Assembly: GCA_003116995.1 (NCBI GenBank)
Contig: BDSL01000003.1
Coordinates: 1,550,001-1,614,000 of the forward strand
Direction of reading: 5' to 3'
Length of the DNA: 64,000 nt
DNA from: Yamagishiella unicocca
Taxonomy: Eukaryota > Chlorophyta > Chlorophyceae > Chlamydomonadales > Volvocaceae
Under the pieces are notes generated by a model. That model ran no database searches. It saw only the letters and a program-made list of their open reading frames with translations, and was not told where the DNA came from. The translations under genes and the position numbers were made by a program. Below, piece after piece: positions 10,331 to 34,324 of this stretch (position 1 is its first letter; every line of letters starts with the position of its first letter).

Positions 10331-10770
10331 GTTGCTATTTCGTGGGAGCATTAAACGGCCTGTCTCGAGGGCAGATATTGACGCGGCGGGGATTTTTCCA
10401 ATATAAGCAATTGACGCACCGACAACAACGTTACCGTGTCATTTAAGCGTTGCCAGCTCCTGGTGCACACCTCGAGCATCTACCAAAATTATGCGACGAA
10501 CACGCTCCACCCCCCCTTGCCGCCGCTAGTTTATGCATTTACGATGGGCTCCCCGCGGCCGGTGTTGCATTTGCAAAGGTTGCTGCGTGCGAGTTGCAGA
10601 GCAGATATGCGTTTAGCCTAGGGTGCTGGGTTAGGGTGGGCGGATCGCAGTTTTTAAGGACGGCTAGTTGGATGGCGCCTGATGGATATAGAATACGTGT
10701 GCCTATACGAGTGATGTTCGCAGGGTGGTCCGCGCGCCGTGTGAATCTACGCGCATTGCGCCACGTGGCG

Positions 10771-10785
10771 TGTAATTGTATGTAA
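10771..10785 (+). terminator. Polyadenylation signals TGTAA (thioredoxin)
   Basis: Two TGTAA pentamers, at 10771-10775 and 10781-10785, lie about 440 bp past the stop. TGTAA is the standard green-algal nuclear polyadenylation signal. Confidence 0.7.
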
Positions 10786-11160
10786 TGTGATGTGCGCCTG
10801 GCCCACGCTTATCCTCTTACTGAGTGGGGGCGTCAGCTGAGGCGCCGGCGGCTGCCTTACCTTCAAAGGTCTTAAGAGGCTCTGCCCATCTGCAATCGCA
10901 AACTCTTGCTGACCATGCGGGGGGTCTGTGTTGGGCCTGGCTGGGTACTCTCTGTCCCGAAGGCCAGCTCAGCTTGCTGGATGCGGCCCTCTTCGTTGCG
11001 CGGGTGGTGGCAGTACAAGTCATTACGACTGCCGATAAAACAACATTGCCCTATACGCCCTGTTGGCCCTTTAGCTTTGTTTGTTTTAGACAGCCGGAAA
11101 TGTCCTAGCATTGCTTGAGACAGCCAGTCGAAACTGTGCTGTGGCCTTGCTTCCCTTCGG
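10786..11160. other. Convergent intergenic region, thioredoxin/SEC3
   Basis: It lies between the two convergent polyadenylation signals. I see no convincing exon, repeat or RNA gene. Confidence 0.6.
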
Positions 11161-11165
11161 TTACA
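11161..11165 (-). terminator. Polyadenylation signal TGTAA (SEC3)
   Basis: TTACA on the plus strand is TGTAA for SEC3, about 250 bp past its stop codon. Confidence 0.65.
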
Positions 11166-11413
11166 GTAACAAACCTAACGGCATTAGCTGGCCGCATAGC
11201 CGAAGTTTCCTCCGTAGCTGGGACACAGGTGACCCACGGGTAATAAATACGACGTCGCTGTTGTATGCATCGCATCGCAGCCCGCCCTTCCAGAGACTGC
11301 GCATAGCCCCTTCAGCCACCCATGGCTGACAACCATGCACAAGGAGTCACACAGGAGGTACAACCATGCGCACGTCACATTCTTCGCTTCCGCCAGGTCC
11401 ATCGGTAAGGGCC

Positions 11414-24870
<13,457 letters not shown>

Positions 24871-25174
24871 GGCGGACGTAGCGGTTTAGCTGTAGGATAA
24901 GAAGTAGCCATGTTCGAGGGAAATGGTCAAGCTCGGCAGTTGGTAGACAATTTCACTGGCGCCAACGGGGCATTGTACGATTGTCGGGTAAAGCACGTAA
25001 TATTATTGACAAGCAGAAACATAGGGAAAATCGGTATAGCGCATTCGCTGTGCTTCCCCTTTGCGTTTGTAGAACCGGTTCTTCTGGAAGACTTTTCCGT
25101 GCCTTTGCTTCGCGGAGCTACACGCAGCCGTGAACCCACCTCGCTTTACCTGCGTTTATCGCACATCACCGAAA
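24871..25174. promoter_or_regulatory. Bidirectional promoter region, SEC3 / 25175 gene
   Basis: Only 304 bp separate the two opposite start codons, so both promoters and 5' UTRs must lie here. I see no clear TATA box. Confidence 0.6.
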
Positions 25175-28100
25175 ATGTTTGGCAACATCGCTAGGATTGC
25201 CTCTCGGCCTGCTGTCGCTGTCGCTGCGGCCGCAGTCTCCGCGAATGCCGCTCAGGGCTCAGCCCAGGCTCGGGCCCCGCCAGCCCAGGTGAGGAGCTTA
25301 CGCCTGTCGCTTGAGGCGATACTCAGACGGATAATGCTTCGCGCCGCTACTATAAAGCGACGCAAGTAGCGCAGCTGACAACAAGGGTTCGACGGCATCC
25401 GGCCAACGTGGCATGGGTGCTAAATCCACAAAACCGGGGCGCAAATCGCCTCTGATTCCGTTATATATGTTTACTTTGGCTTAACCGCGTACTTAGGTAG
25501 CAAGCGTTAACCGCGTGCACCGCTGTCCCTTACCTCGGCACAGCGCCAGGTCGCCCCCCCGCAAGTGCACAGCAAGATTATTGACCGCGACACCGAGGGA
25601 TGGGTGATGGCGGAGCTGCAGGACGAGATGATCCTCTTCCAGCCCTTCGACAGCAAGGATGTGGACGAGGCTGCCAGTACCGTCATGGCGCTGTGGACTG
25701 GCAGGTACACGACGCGACGCCGCCGCTCGCTTGCTGCATCCCAAACAAGTCGCCCGCACCCCCCCTTAGGACGCGCCCCTCTCCCGCCTCTTCCGCATCC
25801 GTGCCTGATGTCTCTGCACCACCAGCCACACCCGTGTCCTTGTGCACGCACGGCCTTCCCGACCACCAGGCCCGCCTTCCCCTCCTCCCGCAACAATGTT
25901 CGTAGTGTACGGCAACAACCCTAAACCCGAAAACACTTCCCACAACTCGTCGCTTTGCGCATATGTGTACGCGCACACAAGCGCCAGCCCCTCCCCAGGT
26001 TGTCACACTCGGTTATTTTTACTCGTACACGGGTTTTCCTCGCAACCCCCCAGGTTCTTCCCCCAGTAGTTTTCGCGTGATTTCGCTTGATTTCTTATAT
26101 TGTCGTGTAACACGGCCTCCTCGCCACTCTCCCCCCCCCCGCCAAAACACAGGTCCTCGGGCCCCGTGTCCTCACCCATCATCACGGAGCCAGGAGAGGA
26201 CGTCGACGACGCCGCCAGCAACGGCAGCGTCGTTACGGACGGCGGCCTGGCCGACGCGGTCATCGAGGCGGCCGCTGTGGCCAGCGCTGATGCCGTGTCG
26301 CATGGGCGACGCCAGGACTGCGACCAGCTGGAGAGCCTCATGGCCATCACCACCCGCATGGTGCGTATGAGAGGAGACCCGTGGGTCGGCACTGAAAAGT
26401 AAAATCGATAAGGAAACGTTGGGTACACATAGTGGGTGGGCGGGTCGGTGGGTGGGTGGGTGGATGCTGTCGGCGGGGCTTCGGCGGATTCACGAGGGGA
26501 CGCCGAGGCGCCTGTTTGCATTGCAGATGGCCATCTGGGCCTTACATGCGGCAGCACGTGCGACGGAGGGATAGGTTGTGGAGGCGGCACCGACTGAGGT
26601 GGTTGGCGCCAGCTAAAAGGCGCTGAGGGAGGATCCAGCGGCCCCACGGGGCCGTCCGTGCGGAGGGGCTCCAGGGGAGGCGCCCACACCGCCCAGGAGG
26701 AGGGTTACGCGACATCGTGTCAGCCGCTGGCTCTGTTTCCTCCTGTTCTACTTCCCTGGCTGACCTGCCTGCCCGCCCGCCTGCTGCCCGCCTGCCTGCG
26801 CGCCCCCCCGCTCCACAGCTGCGGCGCCCCGGCCTCCAGCGCGAGGTGGTGATGTGCATGATGGAGGACGCGGAGGTCCGGGAGCTCATGCTGAGGCAGT
26901 GCAGCGACCTGGTAGGGGGGCGCGTACGACCAGGGCCGGGAGGGAAGCGGCAGCGGGCCGGGAGGGGAGCGGCAGCGGGCCGGGAGGGAAGCGGCAGCGG
27001 GCCGGGAGGGAGGCGGCAGCGGGCCGGGAGGGAAGCGGCAGCGGGCCGGGAGGGAGGCGGCAGCGGGCCGGGAGGGAAGCGGCAGCGGGCCGGGAGGGAA
27101 GCGGCAGCGGGCCGGGAGGGAGGCGGCAGCGGGCCGGGAGGGAAGCGGCAGCGGGCCGGGAGGGAAGCGGCAGCGGGCCGGGAGGGAGGCGGCAGCGGGC
27201 CGGGAGGGAGGCGGCAGCGGGCCGGGAGGGAAGCGGCAGCGGGCCGGGAGGGAAGCGGCAGCGGGCCGGGAGGGGAGGAAGCGGGGCCTGGGCAGTGCGG
27301 AGGAGCTGCCGGTGGTTGGTGCTGCGAGGTTGGGTGGGCGCCGCCAGCTCACTGGCGACTCGTTACCGCAGGCGTCCATCCTCCGCGCACTCTCCCGGAC
27401 GGTCTGTGTTCTTTTACCCCAACACCCTTGCTGCTTCCGCAGGCCCTCACCCCTGCGTGTCCAGCACCCGCCTGATCCCACCTGACCCACCCCCTCCCTC
27501 TCTACATCTCCTCCCCCTCCCACCTCCCGACCCACATCGCCCTCCCCCTCCCACCCCCCGACCCACATCGTCCTGCCCCTCCCACCTCCCGACCCACATC
27601 GCCCTCCCCCTCCCAACCCCCGACCCACATTGCCCTCCCCCTCCCAACCCCCGACCCACATCGCCCTCACCCTCCTCCCCCCCCCCTCAGGACCGCTACC
27701 TCCTGGCTGCAGGCATCCACACGCCGCAGCTGCTGACGGACGCCAACGCGGACGAGGCGGACACGTTCACAGCCCGAGACTGCGCTGGCGTGCCCCTCCC
27801 CGCCGAGGCGGACGAGGCGGCGGGCCGCGCCCAGCGCCGCGGCCCCGACCTGGTGTCCCGTGTGGTGGGCGCGGTGGCGGGCGCACTGGAGAAGGCGGGC
27901 GACACGCTGGCGTTTCTGGGCGGCTGGCTGCGCCGGCGCATGGCGTTCATATTTCCACAGGAGGAGGAGGAGGAGGGTGGGGAGGAGGGCAAGGAGGCCG
28001 TACGCCCGCAGAGCACCGCGAGCCAGGTGCGTTGAGGGCTGGGGGGGGAGGGGAGAGGGGGAAGGGGGGAGGTGACAGGACGGTCTCCACCACCCCATAC

Positions 28101-28405
28101 ACACACGCCGCCACGCCGCATACAGACCCGCCTACGGGTCGGGGGACTGAAGTTATATGCAAGGCACCGCTCATTGTCCATCTCCCCCTGTCGCGTTTCT
28201 CATTCGGTGCTGTGCCGTTGTCGTCATGGCGGCGGAAGTGCGCGCTGGAGTGCTCGTCTGCCCTTTCATCCGCCGAAAGTCACCTGCTGGGGTCCTGCTA
28301 ATGCTGCCACAGGTGCTGGGCGGGGTCATGATGCTGGCGGTGGCGGTCATCTGCGTCGCAGTCATCCGCAAGCCGCTGATACTCCGCGTTGCAGCCCGCT
28401 GCTGA
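25175..28405 (+). CDS. Unrecognised protein with C-terminal membrane anchor
   Basis: Six exons: 25175-25288, 25550-25704, 26153-26360, 26819-26911, 27691-28026, 28313-28405 (TGA). Phases close to give 332 residues. Exon 4 could instead start at 26840. The N-terminus (MFGNIARIASRPAVAVAAAA) is basic, alanine-rich and nearly free of acidic residues, like an organelle-targeting sequence. The middle is acidic, with DVDEAASTVMALW and CDQLESLMAITTRM. An amphipathic stretch (VVGAVAGALEKAGDTLAFLG) precedes a poly-Glu block. The last exon encodes one hydrophobic helix (VLGGVMMLAVAVICVAVI) followed by a basic tail. I recognise no domain. It could be a tail-anchored or organelle membrane protein; that is inference. 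A TGTAA at 29641 is a distant candidate 3' signal. Confidence 0.7.
26020..26052 (+). repeat. Tail motif in intron of the 25175 gene
   Basis: TCGTACACGGGTTTTCCTCG followed by CAACCCCCC is the shared intron tail motif, about 100 bp upstream of the exon 3 acceptor. Confidence 0.65.
26933..27275 (+). repeat. 22-bp minisatellite in intron of the 25175 gene
   Basis: About 15 tandem units of GGGCCGGGAGGGAAGCGGCA(GC), with A/G variation at one site, begin 20 bp after the exon 4 donor. Confidence 0.95.
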
Positions 28406-30374
28406 AGACAGCGCACGACGGAGCTGAGCTGCGCAGGCTTTCTCGTGTGACGCACCGACACGGGTTCTGACCAGCAGCAGCGGCGGACCCTTAGCTGAAA
28501 TGACGGAGGAACAGTCTTGGTTTATGCAATCACGAGCGACATGTACACTGCATCTGTGTTGGATTGAATAACCTCAATAACCTCAGCACTAGGCGGCGGC
28601 GTAGTGACTGGTTTGGTCCAAATGTTGAGCCAGGAGCCTGGTAGGGGTGGTAGGACGTGGTAGGGGTGTCGTGGTGGTCTACATGCGGCGGCCGCGACGT
28701 GGCTTCACCGCCGCTCGGCAGGCATATCCGTCAGGCCGTCCTGTCGGCGCGGACCAGGGCAGGGTGGGCGGCAGGGGTGCACCGTCGAGATCCAGGGCTG
28801 GGACCCGGGTTTGACGTCATGAGTGCACTCGTGTGGTGGTTGCGCAAACGGCCTTCGTTCCTTCTTCCCATGTGCTTGTTAAGCAGGGTAGTCGGGGCTG
28901 CCCGACCTGCCTGAAGCGGCAAGCCTCCGTTATCGGGCAGGAACGCCATTGTGGTGGTGGTCGGGTTGTTGGCCAGTCCACCGACAGAGTGGGTCCGTTT
29001 CGACCACCGGCAGCTTCTACGTGCAGCCCGCTGCGAGTTGGATCGTCCGGCGTGGGGTGGGTGAGACGAAGGGCTTGTGCTGTCCGCCTGCCGGTTACCC
29101 TTGCCGTGGGGAATGCCGGCAGAGCCAGTGTTTCAGTCCTGTACGATTAATGGTTAGCTCGGAGCTGTACGGCTCTGGTAGTTCCCGTGCGCGGTTCTTT
29201 CGATTGTCTGGCTTTGGCTTCCGACAGCGCAAGCGGGGCTCGCATCCCAATCTGCGCACAGCTTAAAACCCATTGCGGGCGATGATTACCTGATAACGAA
29301 AATCAGATGCCGTGTTTGACGTTGTCCGATGCCCTAACGGCAGAGCTGTGAATTGGTTTGTCGTCGTCATCGTCTTCCTGTATAAAAGCAACAAGGGGCG
29401 GCGCGCTGTGCCGCTCAGTACCGTGTGTTCGTTAGGCAAGGGACGGCGCAGCGCCTGCCTTGCCGTGAGGGCTGTGGTTTTGTTTGGTCGGTTTTGGTGG
29501 ACTTGCTGTGGCGAAGCTGCCACCGCGTCTGGTGTGACCACGTCACCCTGCCTGGCCCGTAGGCGCATTTTGATTGTATTTTACGTTACGCCATATTACG
29601 CCATACCATGGTGCGTTGAATGGAAGGGTAAGGGTACGATTGTAACCGCCTATCACGGAATGTCCCTCTGTGCCATGAACATGGTTGGTCCTTGCCGTTT
29701 CACAGTAGCATGGATTGCAGTTTGACGTCCAACAACTAACCGCACTGCCACAGCACACCACAGCGACCGCTCATCGCGCCTTCATACTGGCCCGCCAGCT
29801 CCATGCACTCCGCCCCATTCCACTCCACCCATTGCTCCATGGATTTCCCACAACTCCATCAATAGTTCGGATAAGTCGCCACTAATTCGACACCAAATCG
29901 TGTACCAGAACGCACAGATCGCATACAGCAGAGGCTCGGCCGGAGAGCGAGCCCTCCCCTCACCCTCCGTGTTCGTCCCTCCGCCCCCGCCCCTGCCTCC
30001 GCCGCCTCCCACCAGTGCCGACATCCTGCCCCCTGCCCGCCTGCCCCGCCTTCTCCGGACCATGCTGTACACACAGCACAGCAAGCTTTTCAGGGATGTT
30101 GAGCCTTAGGATGCAAAGCTACATGTTGATGTACTAGCCCGTCGCTCTCACGACCGCCCAGGGCGCCGGCACCTGCTGCCGCCCCTCCCCCTTCTTCTCC
30201 TGCTTGGTCCGCCCACCCACGAAATCCTCCCCTGGCCTCCACAAGTTTGCCGGTAGTCAGTCCCAGTGCTCCAGCATGCGCCCACAAAATCGGTGTCCGA
30301 CGACCATGCGCCCACTATCATGTCCCTGTCGCGTAAACGGTTCTTATGCCCCCCCCCCGCCCCCGCCCGCCTCA
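28406..30374. other. About 2 kb without a recognised gene
   Basis: It holds the 3' flanks of the convergent 25175 and 30375 genes. A TGTAA lies at 29641. Near 30150-30240 on the minus strand, a possible extra C-terminal exon of the SWIM/RING gene (DFVGGRTKQEKKGEGRQQVP, then stop) can be read. It lies beyond an F2 repeat at 30270-30345. Confidence 0.45.
30270..30345 (+). repeat. F2 dispersed repeat
   Basis: CTCCAGCATGCGCCCACAAA, CATGCGCCCACTATCATGTC and GTCGCGTAAACGG match the F2 family. Its presence suggests an intron here rather than a 3' UTR. Confidence 0.65.
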
Positions 30375-33300
30375 TCACGACCAGCCCCTCGCCGCCGCGT
30401 GCATCCTCGTGGCCTGGCGCCTGCTGATGCCGCCCGAGTTGGCCATTATGAAGTACGCGTTGGTGCCGTACAGGTCCTCTAGGGAGGCCTCCTGCCGGTG
30501 GGCGTCGCTGTACTGTGACAGGTTGACGTACTCGCCGCCCCGGGCCCCGGCGGCGCCGCCTGAGGCGCGGTCAGTGCGTTGGGGGGCCGAGGGGCATGGC
30601 GGCAAGAGACCTCGTTTTGTACGTAAAGAGACGGCGGGGTGGGGCGCCGGGATGGGAGCACCGCATAGGCACGCGCGCGACCAGACAGACAGACGGACGG
30701 ACAGCATGCTGCCCAGCAGGGCCAGGGTGCAGCAACATGCTCCGAAGTGAAGCGCAACCTCCGGTCCCCCCAGCCTATGCCGTGTAACCGGGTCCTCTCG
30801 CTACCCCCTCGCCCAGCCCCGTGTCCGTCACCCGGTCTCGAATCCCCCCCCCAGCCCCTTGGTTGGTCGGCCGTGGATTCGCGGATTCTCGTAACCCCCC
30901 CCTCCCCCCGCCCCCGCCCCCGCCCCCGGGTCTTCCTCGAACCCCCCGCCCCCGCCTCCCATGGCTCCCCTCTCTACCCCCTGCTAGGACCCTACCTGGA
31001 GTCCCGGCCCCGTCGCTCTGCCAGGGCGCCCTGCAGTACACGCACGTGACGGCCTGACCGCCGGAGCGCTTGCTGCTGGCCCAGCGGCTGCGGATGGAGC
31101 AGAGGAGGGAGGGAGGGAGGGAAGGAGGGGGAGGGGGTTTCATTGTTTTTGACGATAGGCACTTCCGCTTATCGAGGTTACGGTATCGAGCCCAGGAAGC
31201 GCTGTACCGCAATGGGCGGTCAGGCGTGGAGTCTCGTGGCGATACGCCACCGTCGGCTGCAGGTGCGGTGGCCGGGGAAGGTGCAGAGCCCGGGGGAATT
31301 AAGGGGACCAGGGAAGGTGCAGAGCCGCGGGGTGTGCGTGTGTGCGTGTGTGCAGAGCGAGCCGGGGAAGGTGCGGGGGCCGCGACGCCGCCTGAGCGCA
31401 CTCACGCGAAGCAGTCCTTGTGCATGTTGTTACCGCACGAGTGGCAGAACGTGACGACGTCGCTGCCGCCGCCGCCGCGTCCGCCCCCCGCTGCCGCCAC
31501 CAGCTCCTCGTAGCATATGGGGCAGTCGCCCTCCACCGGCCGCTGCACGCCGCTGCCACCTGCAGCAGCAACAGCAGCAGCAACAGCAGCAGCAACAGCA
31601 GCAGCAACAGCAGCAGCAACAGCAGCAGCAACAGCAGCAGCAACAGCAGCAGCAACAGCAGCAGCAACAGCAGCAGCAACAGCAGCAGCAACAGCGGCAG
31701 CAACAGCGGCAGCAACAGCAGCAGCAACAGCAGCAGCAACAGCAGCAGCAACAGTGGCAGCAACAGTTGGGCGCACACGTTGAAATGCGCTCGAGCAGGA
31801 GGACACCGGGCCAGGAGGCATGCTCTGCGTGATACCCCCCAGCCCGATACCCCTCCACCGGTACCCACGTCATTGCTCCCTCCCGCCCGCACCCTCCCGC
31901 CCACAACCTGTCGCCCGCACCCTCCCGCCCGCACCCTCCCGCCCGCACCCTCCGCCGCCGCCGCTCCTCCAGGCCCGACAATGGCCGCGTAGCGTTGCCG
32001 TACACGCTCGCTGGCCAGTACGGATTGGTCCACCGCCGCCGCCGCCGGCCCTGCGCCGGGCGCCGCCGCCGCCCCGCCGCCGCCCATGGCCGCCAGCACC
32101 TCCTCCACCTCGCTGGCGAGCAGCGCACGCTGGGGGCAGGGGGGTGAGGCAGGTGGGGGGCCGCCAGGGGGGCGGGGAGGGGGTTGCTGGTACGGCACGG
32201 TACGACCGGTGACACGAGAGACGGGCGGGGCTGCAGCGGGAGGGAGCGGTTGGGTACGAGCTGGAAGCGTGCGTCGCACGTCCGGCAAGGAGGGAGGACG
32301 GCAGGGAGGGAGGACGGCAGGGAGGGAGGACGGCAGGGGGGAAGGACGGCAGGGGGGGTGACGGCAAGGGGCAGAGGATGGCAGGGGAGAGAAATGGCAG
32401 GGCACGGCTGGGAGCACAGGTACCAACGGGCCACGAGGCAACAGCCGCAGGTTGGTGACACCCAAGTGTTGGGGTCGTAGGTCGCTACGTGTCCAAGGGA
32501 TATTGTTGCGATGCCGGCAACCCCCCGCCCGCCCAACCCTCTCACCTGCCATATGACCGGGTTATCCGGCCGCTGCCTCAGCACGCGCAGCATGACGAAG
32601 AGGATGTGCTTACACAGGTGGCCCTTGCCGAAGTCGGGGCAGGAGCAGCGGGGCTGGCGGCTGATGCGGATATTGTAAACTGCACGCGGGGGGTTGGGGG
32701 GGTCGGTGCGCGGGCGCGTGTGTGTTTTTAAGTGGGTCGGGGGATCGCGGGGAAACCCGTGCGTACGACAGAGGAGAGATAGAGAGAGAGGGGACGTACT
32801 AGCGGAGGTGAGGGGTTGAGAGGAGATGAGGGGGTACACTGTGCGTAGGGGGGCCGTTGCAATCAGTAGTCAATGACCAAAATCAGTGGCATGGGCCTCA
32901 GCGGCCGTGGCCTCCTCAGCGGTCCCAGGGCCGCCGCCGTACTCCTGCTCCGCCTCCTCCTCCCTGGAGTCACTCACCATTCCCGGTGGCTCCCAGCACG
33001 TTGAACTCCTGCTCGGGGCCGCCCGGGGCGCCCGCCGGTGCTAGCTGCTTGCAGTCAACCAAGAACATGCGGTGCGAGGAGCCTGGGGGGCGAGGCAGGG
33101 GGAGAGGAGGGAGGGGGAGGAAAGGAAAGGGGAGAGGAGGGAGAGATTTTGGATGATCTCAGGAGTTGGCGCAAGGGCCCGGTCACACGACATGGAAAGT
33201 GTAGCTGGCGCGCAGTCTGCAGACACATGGCTGCGTGCGCATGCACTTTTCCGCCCGGGGGGGGGGGGCGGCATGAAAACCCGCCCCGCCCCCGCCCCGC

Positions 33301-33952
33301 CCCGGAGGGGGGAGGTTCAAGGGATGCACCAGGCGTCAAAGAAGCCATCAGGCCTCGTAAGTGCGGCAGCAGTCTAGCAGTATGGAGCCTGGGGTTGCTT
33401 TGCGGCTGCGTTGCGTCGTCGGTGGCTGCGTTTTGGCGCGTGCGCGGGCTGCCGGGCGATTACCGCCGTTGTGAGCATGCATGCGGCAAGAGCGACAGTG
33501 ACGCTACGGGCTCGGCTAGGAGGCTTGCGGTGGGGGCCGTGGGCAGGGGGGGTGCCCTTCCTCCGCACAGGGCCGCGTCGACCCAGGCCCTTTGTGCGCC
33601 GGTGCAGCCGTGACGCGATGCGGCACCTGCCTGGCATTGCTCGCTGTATCCGTGTCTTGACGTCCTGCGAAGCCGTGGGCCGGAAGACCACCGTATTGCC
33701 CACTTCGTCTACACGTCGCTCCTGCCCAGCTGCCGCCCCGCCGGCGGCTTTCTTCCTGCCGCGAACCGCCGACGACGGCCCAGCCTCTCCGCCGCTGCCT
33801 CCTGCCCCCCCATCGGCTGCTGGCGACGCTTCTGCGGTGGCCTTTGATCGCTTACTACTGGCGCGACGACGCTTGGGGCGGGGCTCGTCGTCCTCGTCGT
33901 CATCTTCGGTCAGGTCTATGACCGGCGCTGGCTTTACGCGCTTTGGTGCCAT
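30375..33952 (-). CDS. SWIM and RING finger E3 ubiquitin ligase (ZSWIM2/MEKK1-type) with SUMO-interacting motif
   Basis: Seven exons: 33952-33631, 33082-32978, 32679-32546, 32129-31949, 31559-31406, 31087-30996, 30559-30375 (TGA); 390 residues. The SWIM finger is CSCPDFGKGHLCKH (C-x-C-x8-C-x-H). The RING is CPIC ... CHSCGNNMHKDC ... CVYC, the spacing typical of ZSWIM2 and MEKK1 RINGs. FNVLGATGNVYNIRISRQP before the SWIM finger matches the family. The N-terminus carries VIDLTEDDDEDDE, a classic SUMO-interacting motif, and a basic patch (RPKRRR), so a nuclear SUMO-directed ligase is possible. The last exon may not be the true end: an extra exon near 30240-30150 is possible. Intron 1 needs a GC donor (CCAG|GCAGGT). 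Intron 4 ends in a long triplet repeat. Confidence 0.82.
30858..30948 (+). repeat. F3 repeat plus tail motif, SWIM/RING gene intron 6
   Basis: GGTCGGCCGTGGATTCGCGG, GATTCTCGTAACCCCCC and GGGTCTTCCTCGAACCCCCC lie in sequence in this intron. Confidence 0.75.
31561..31766 (+). repeat. (CAG/CAA)n triplet array abutting a splice acceptor
   Basis: About 200 bp of CAGCAGCAA units. In the transcript (minus strand) it reads CTG/TTG, and its last CAG is the acceptor of exon 5 of the SWIM/RING gene. Confidence 0.9.
33178..33248 (-). repeat. F2 dispersed repeat, SWIM/RING gene intron 1
   Basis: CCCGGTCACACGACATGGAA, GTAGCTGGCGCGCAGTCTGC and GCGTGCGCATGC match F2 in reverse complement. Confidence 0.7.
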
Positions 33953-34324
33953 ATTGTATGTGCGCTGTCGTGCGCTTGGGATGCGGCGGATGCAGGTTCG
34001 GCTAAGACCTGTCACAAACAGTTTGGTCAACGAGAAACGCACCAATCGCGCCAAGAATTAAGAGGTTGTCGAATGTAAATGCGTTTGAGAGCATGTAGAC
34101 CATACGCAACGTACAACGGTCTTGCGTGAACTTTGCCCAAACAGCCGTACAGTTCCGGCAAGGTTGCTCTCGGCAGCCTCCAACTCACAAACTCGAATGC
34201 CACCATATTTTGTATCACAACTCGTCAGGTGTGAACTACGCACAATGGTCCTGACCCAATGACTCCGAGACCCGTTCACGCGCGCTAGTGACTGATAGCT
34301 GCTGCGTGTAGCAGCACAGTCAGC
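33953..34324. promoter_or_regulatory. Divergent promoter region, SWIM/RING and TCERG1-like genes
   Basis: 372 bp between opposite start codons, lower in GC than the flanking genes. I see no clear TATA box or repeated operator. Confidence 0.5.

Noticed and set aside
26720..27670. Minus-strand Pro/Arg-rich frame of over 300 codons
   Set aside because: It is the complement of the 22-bp minisatellite in an intron of the 25175 gene.
31299..32839. Minus-strand frames with poly-Leu or poly-Cys
   Set aside because: Other reading frames of the triplet array in intron 4 of the SWIM/RING gene; the spliced model excludes the array.
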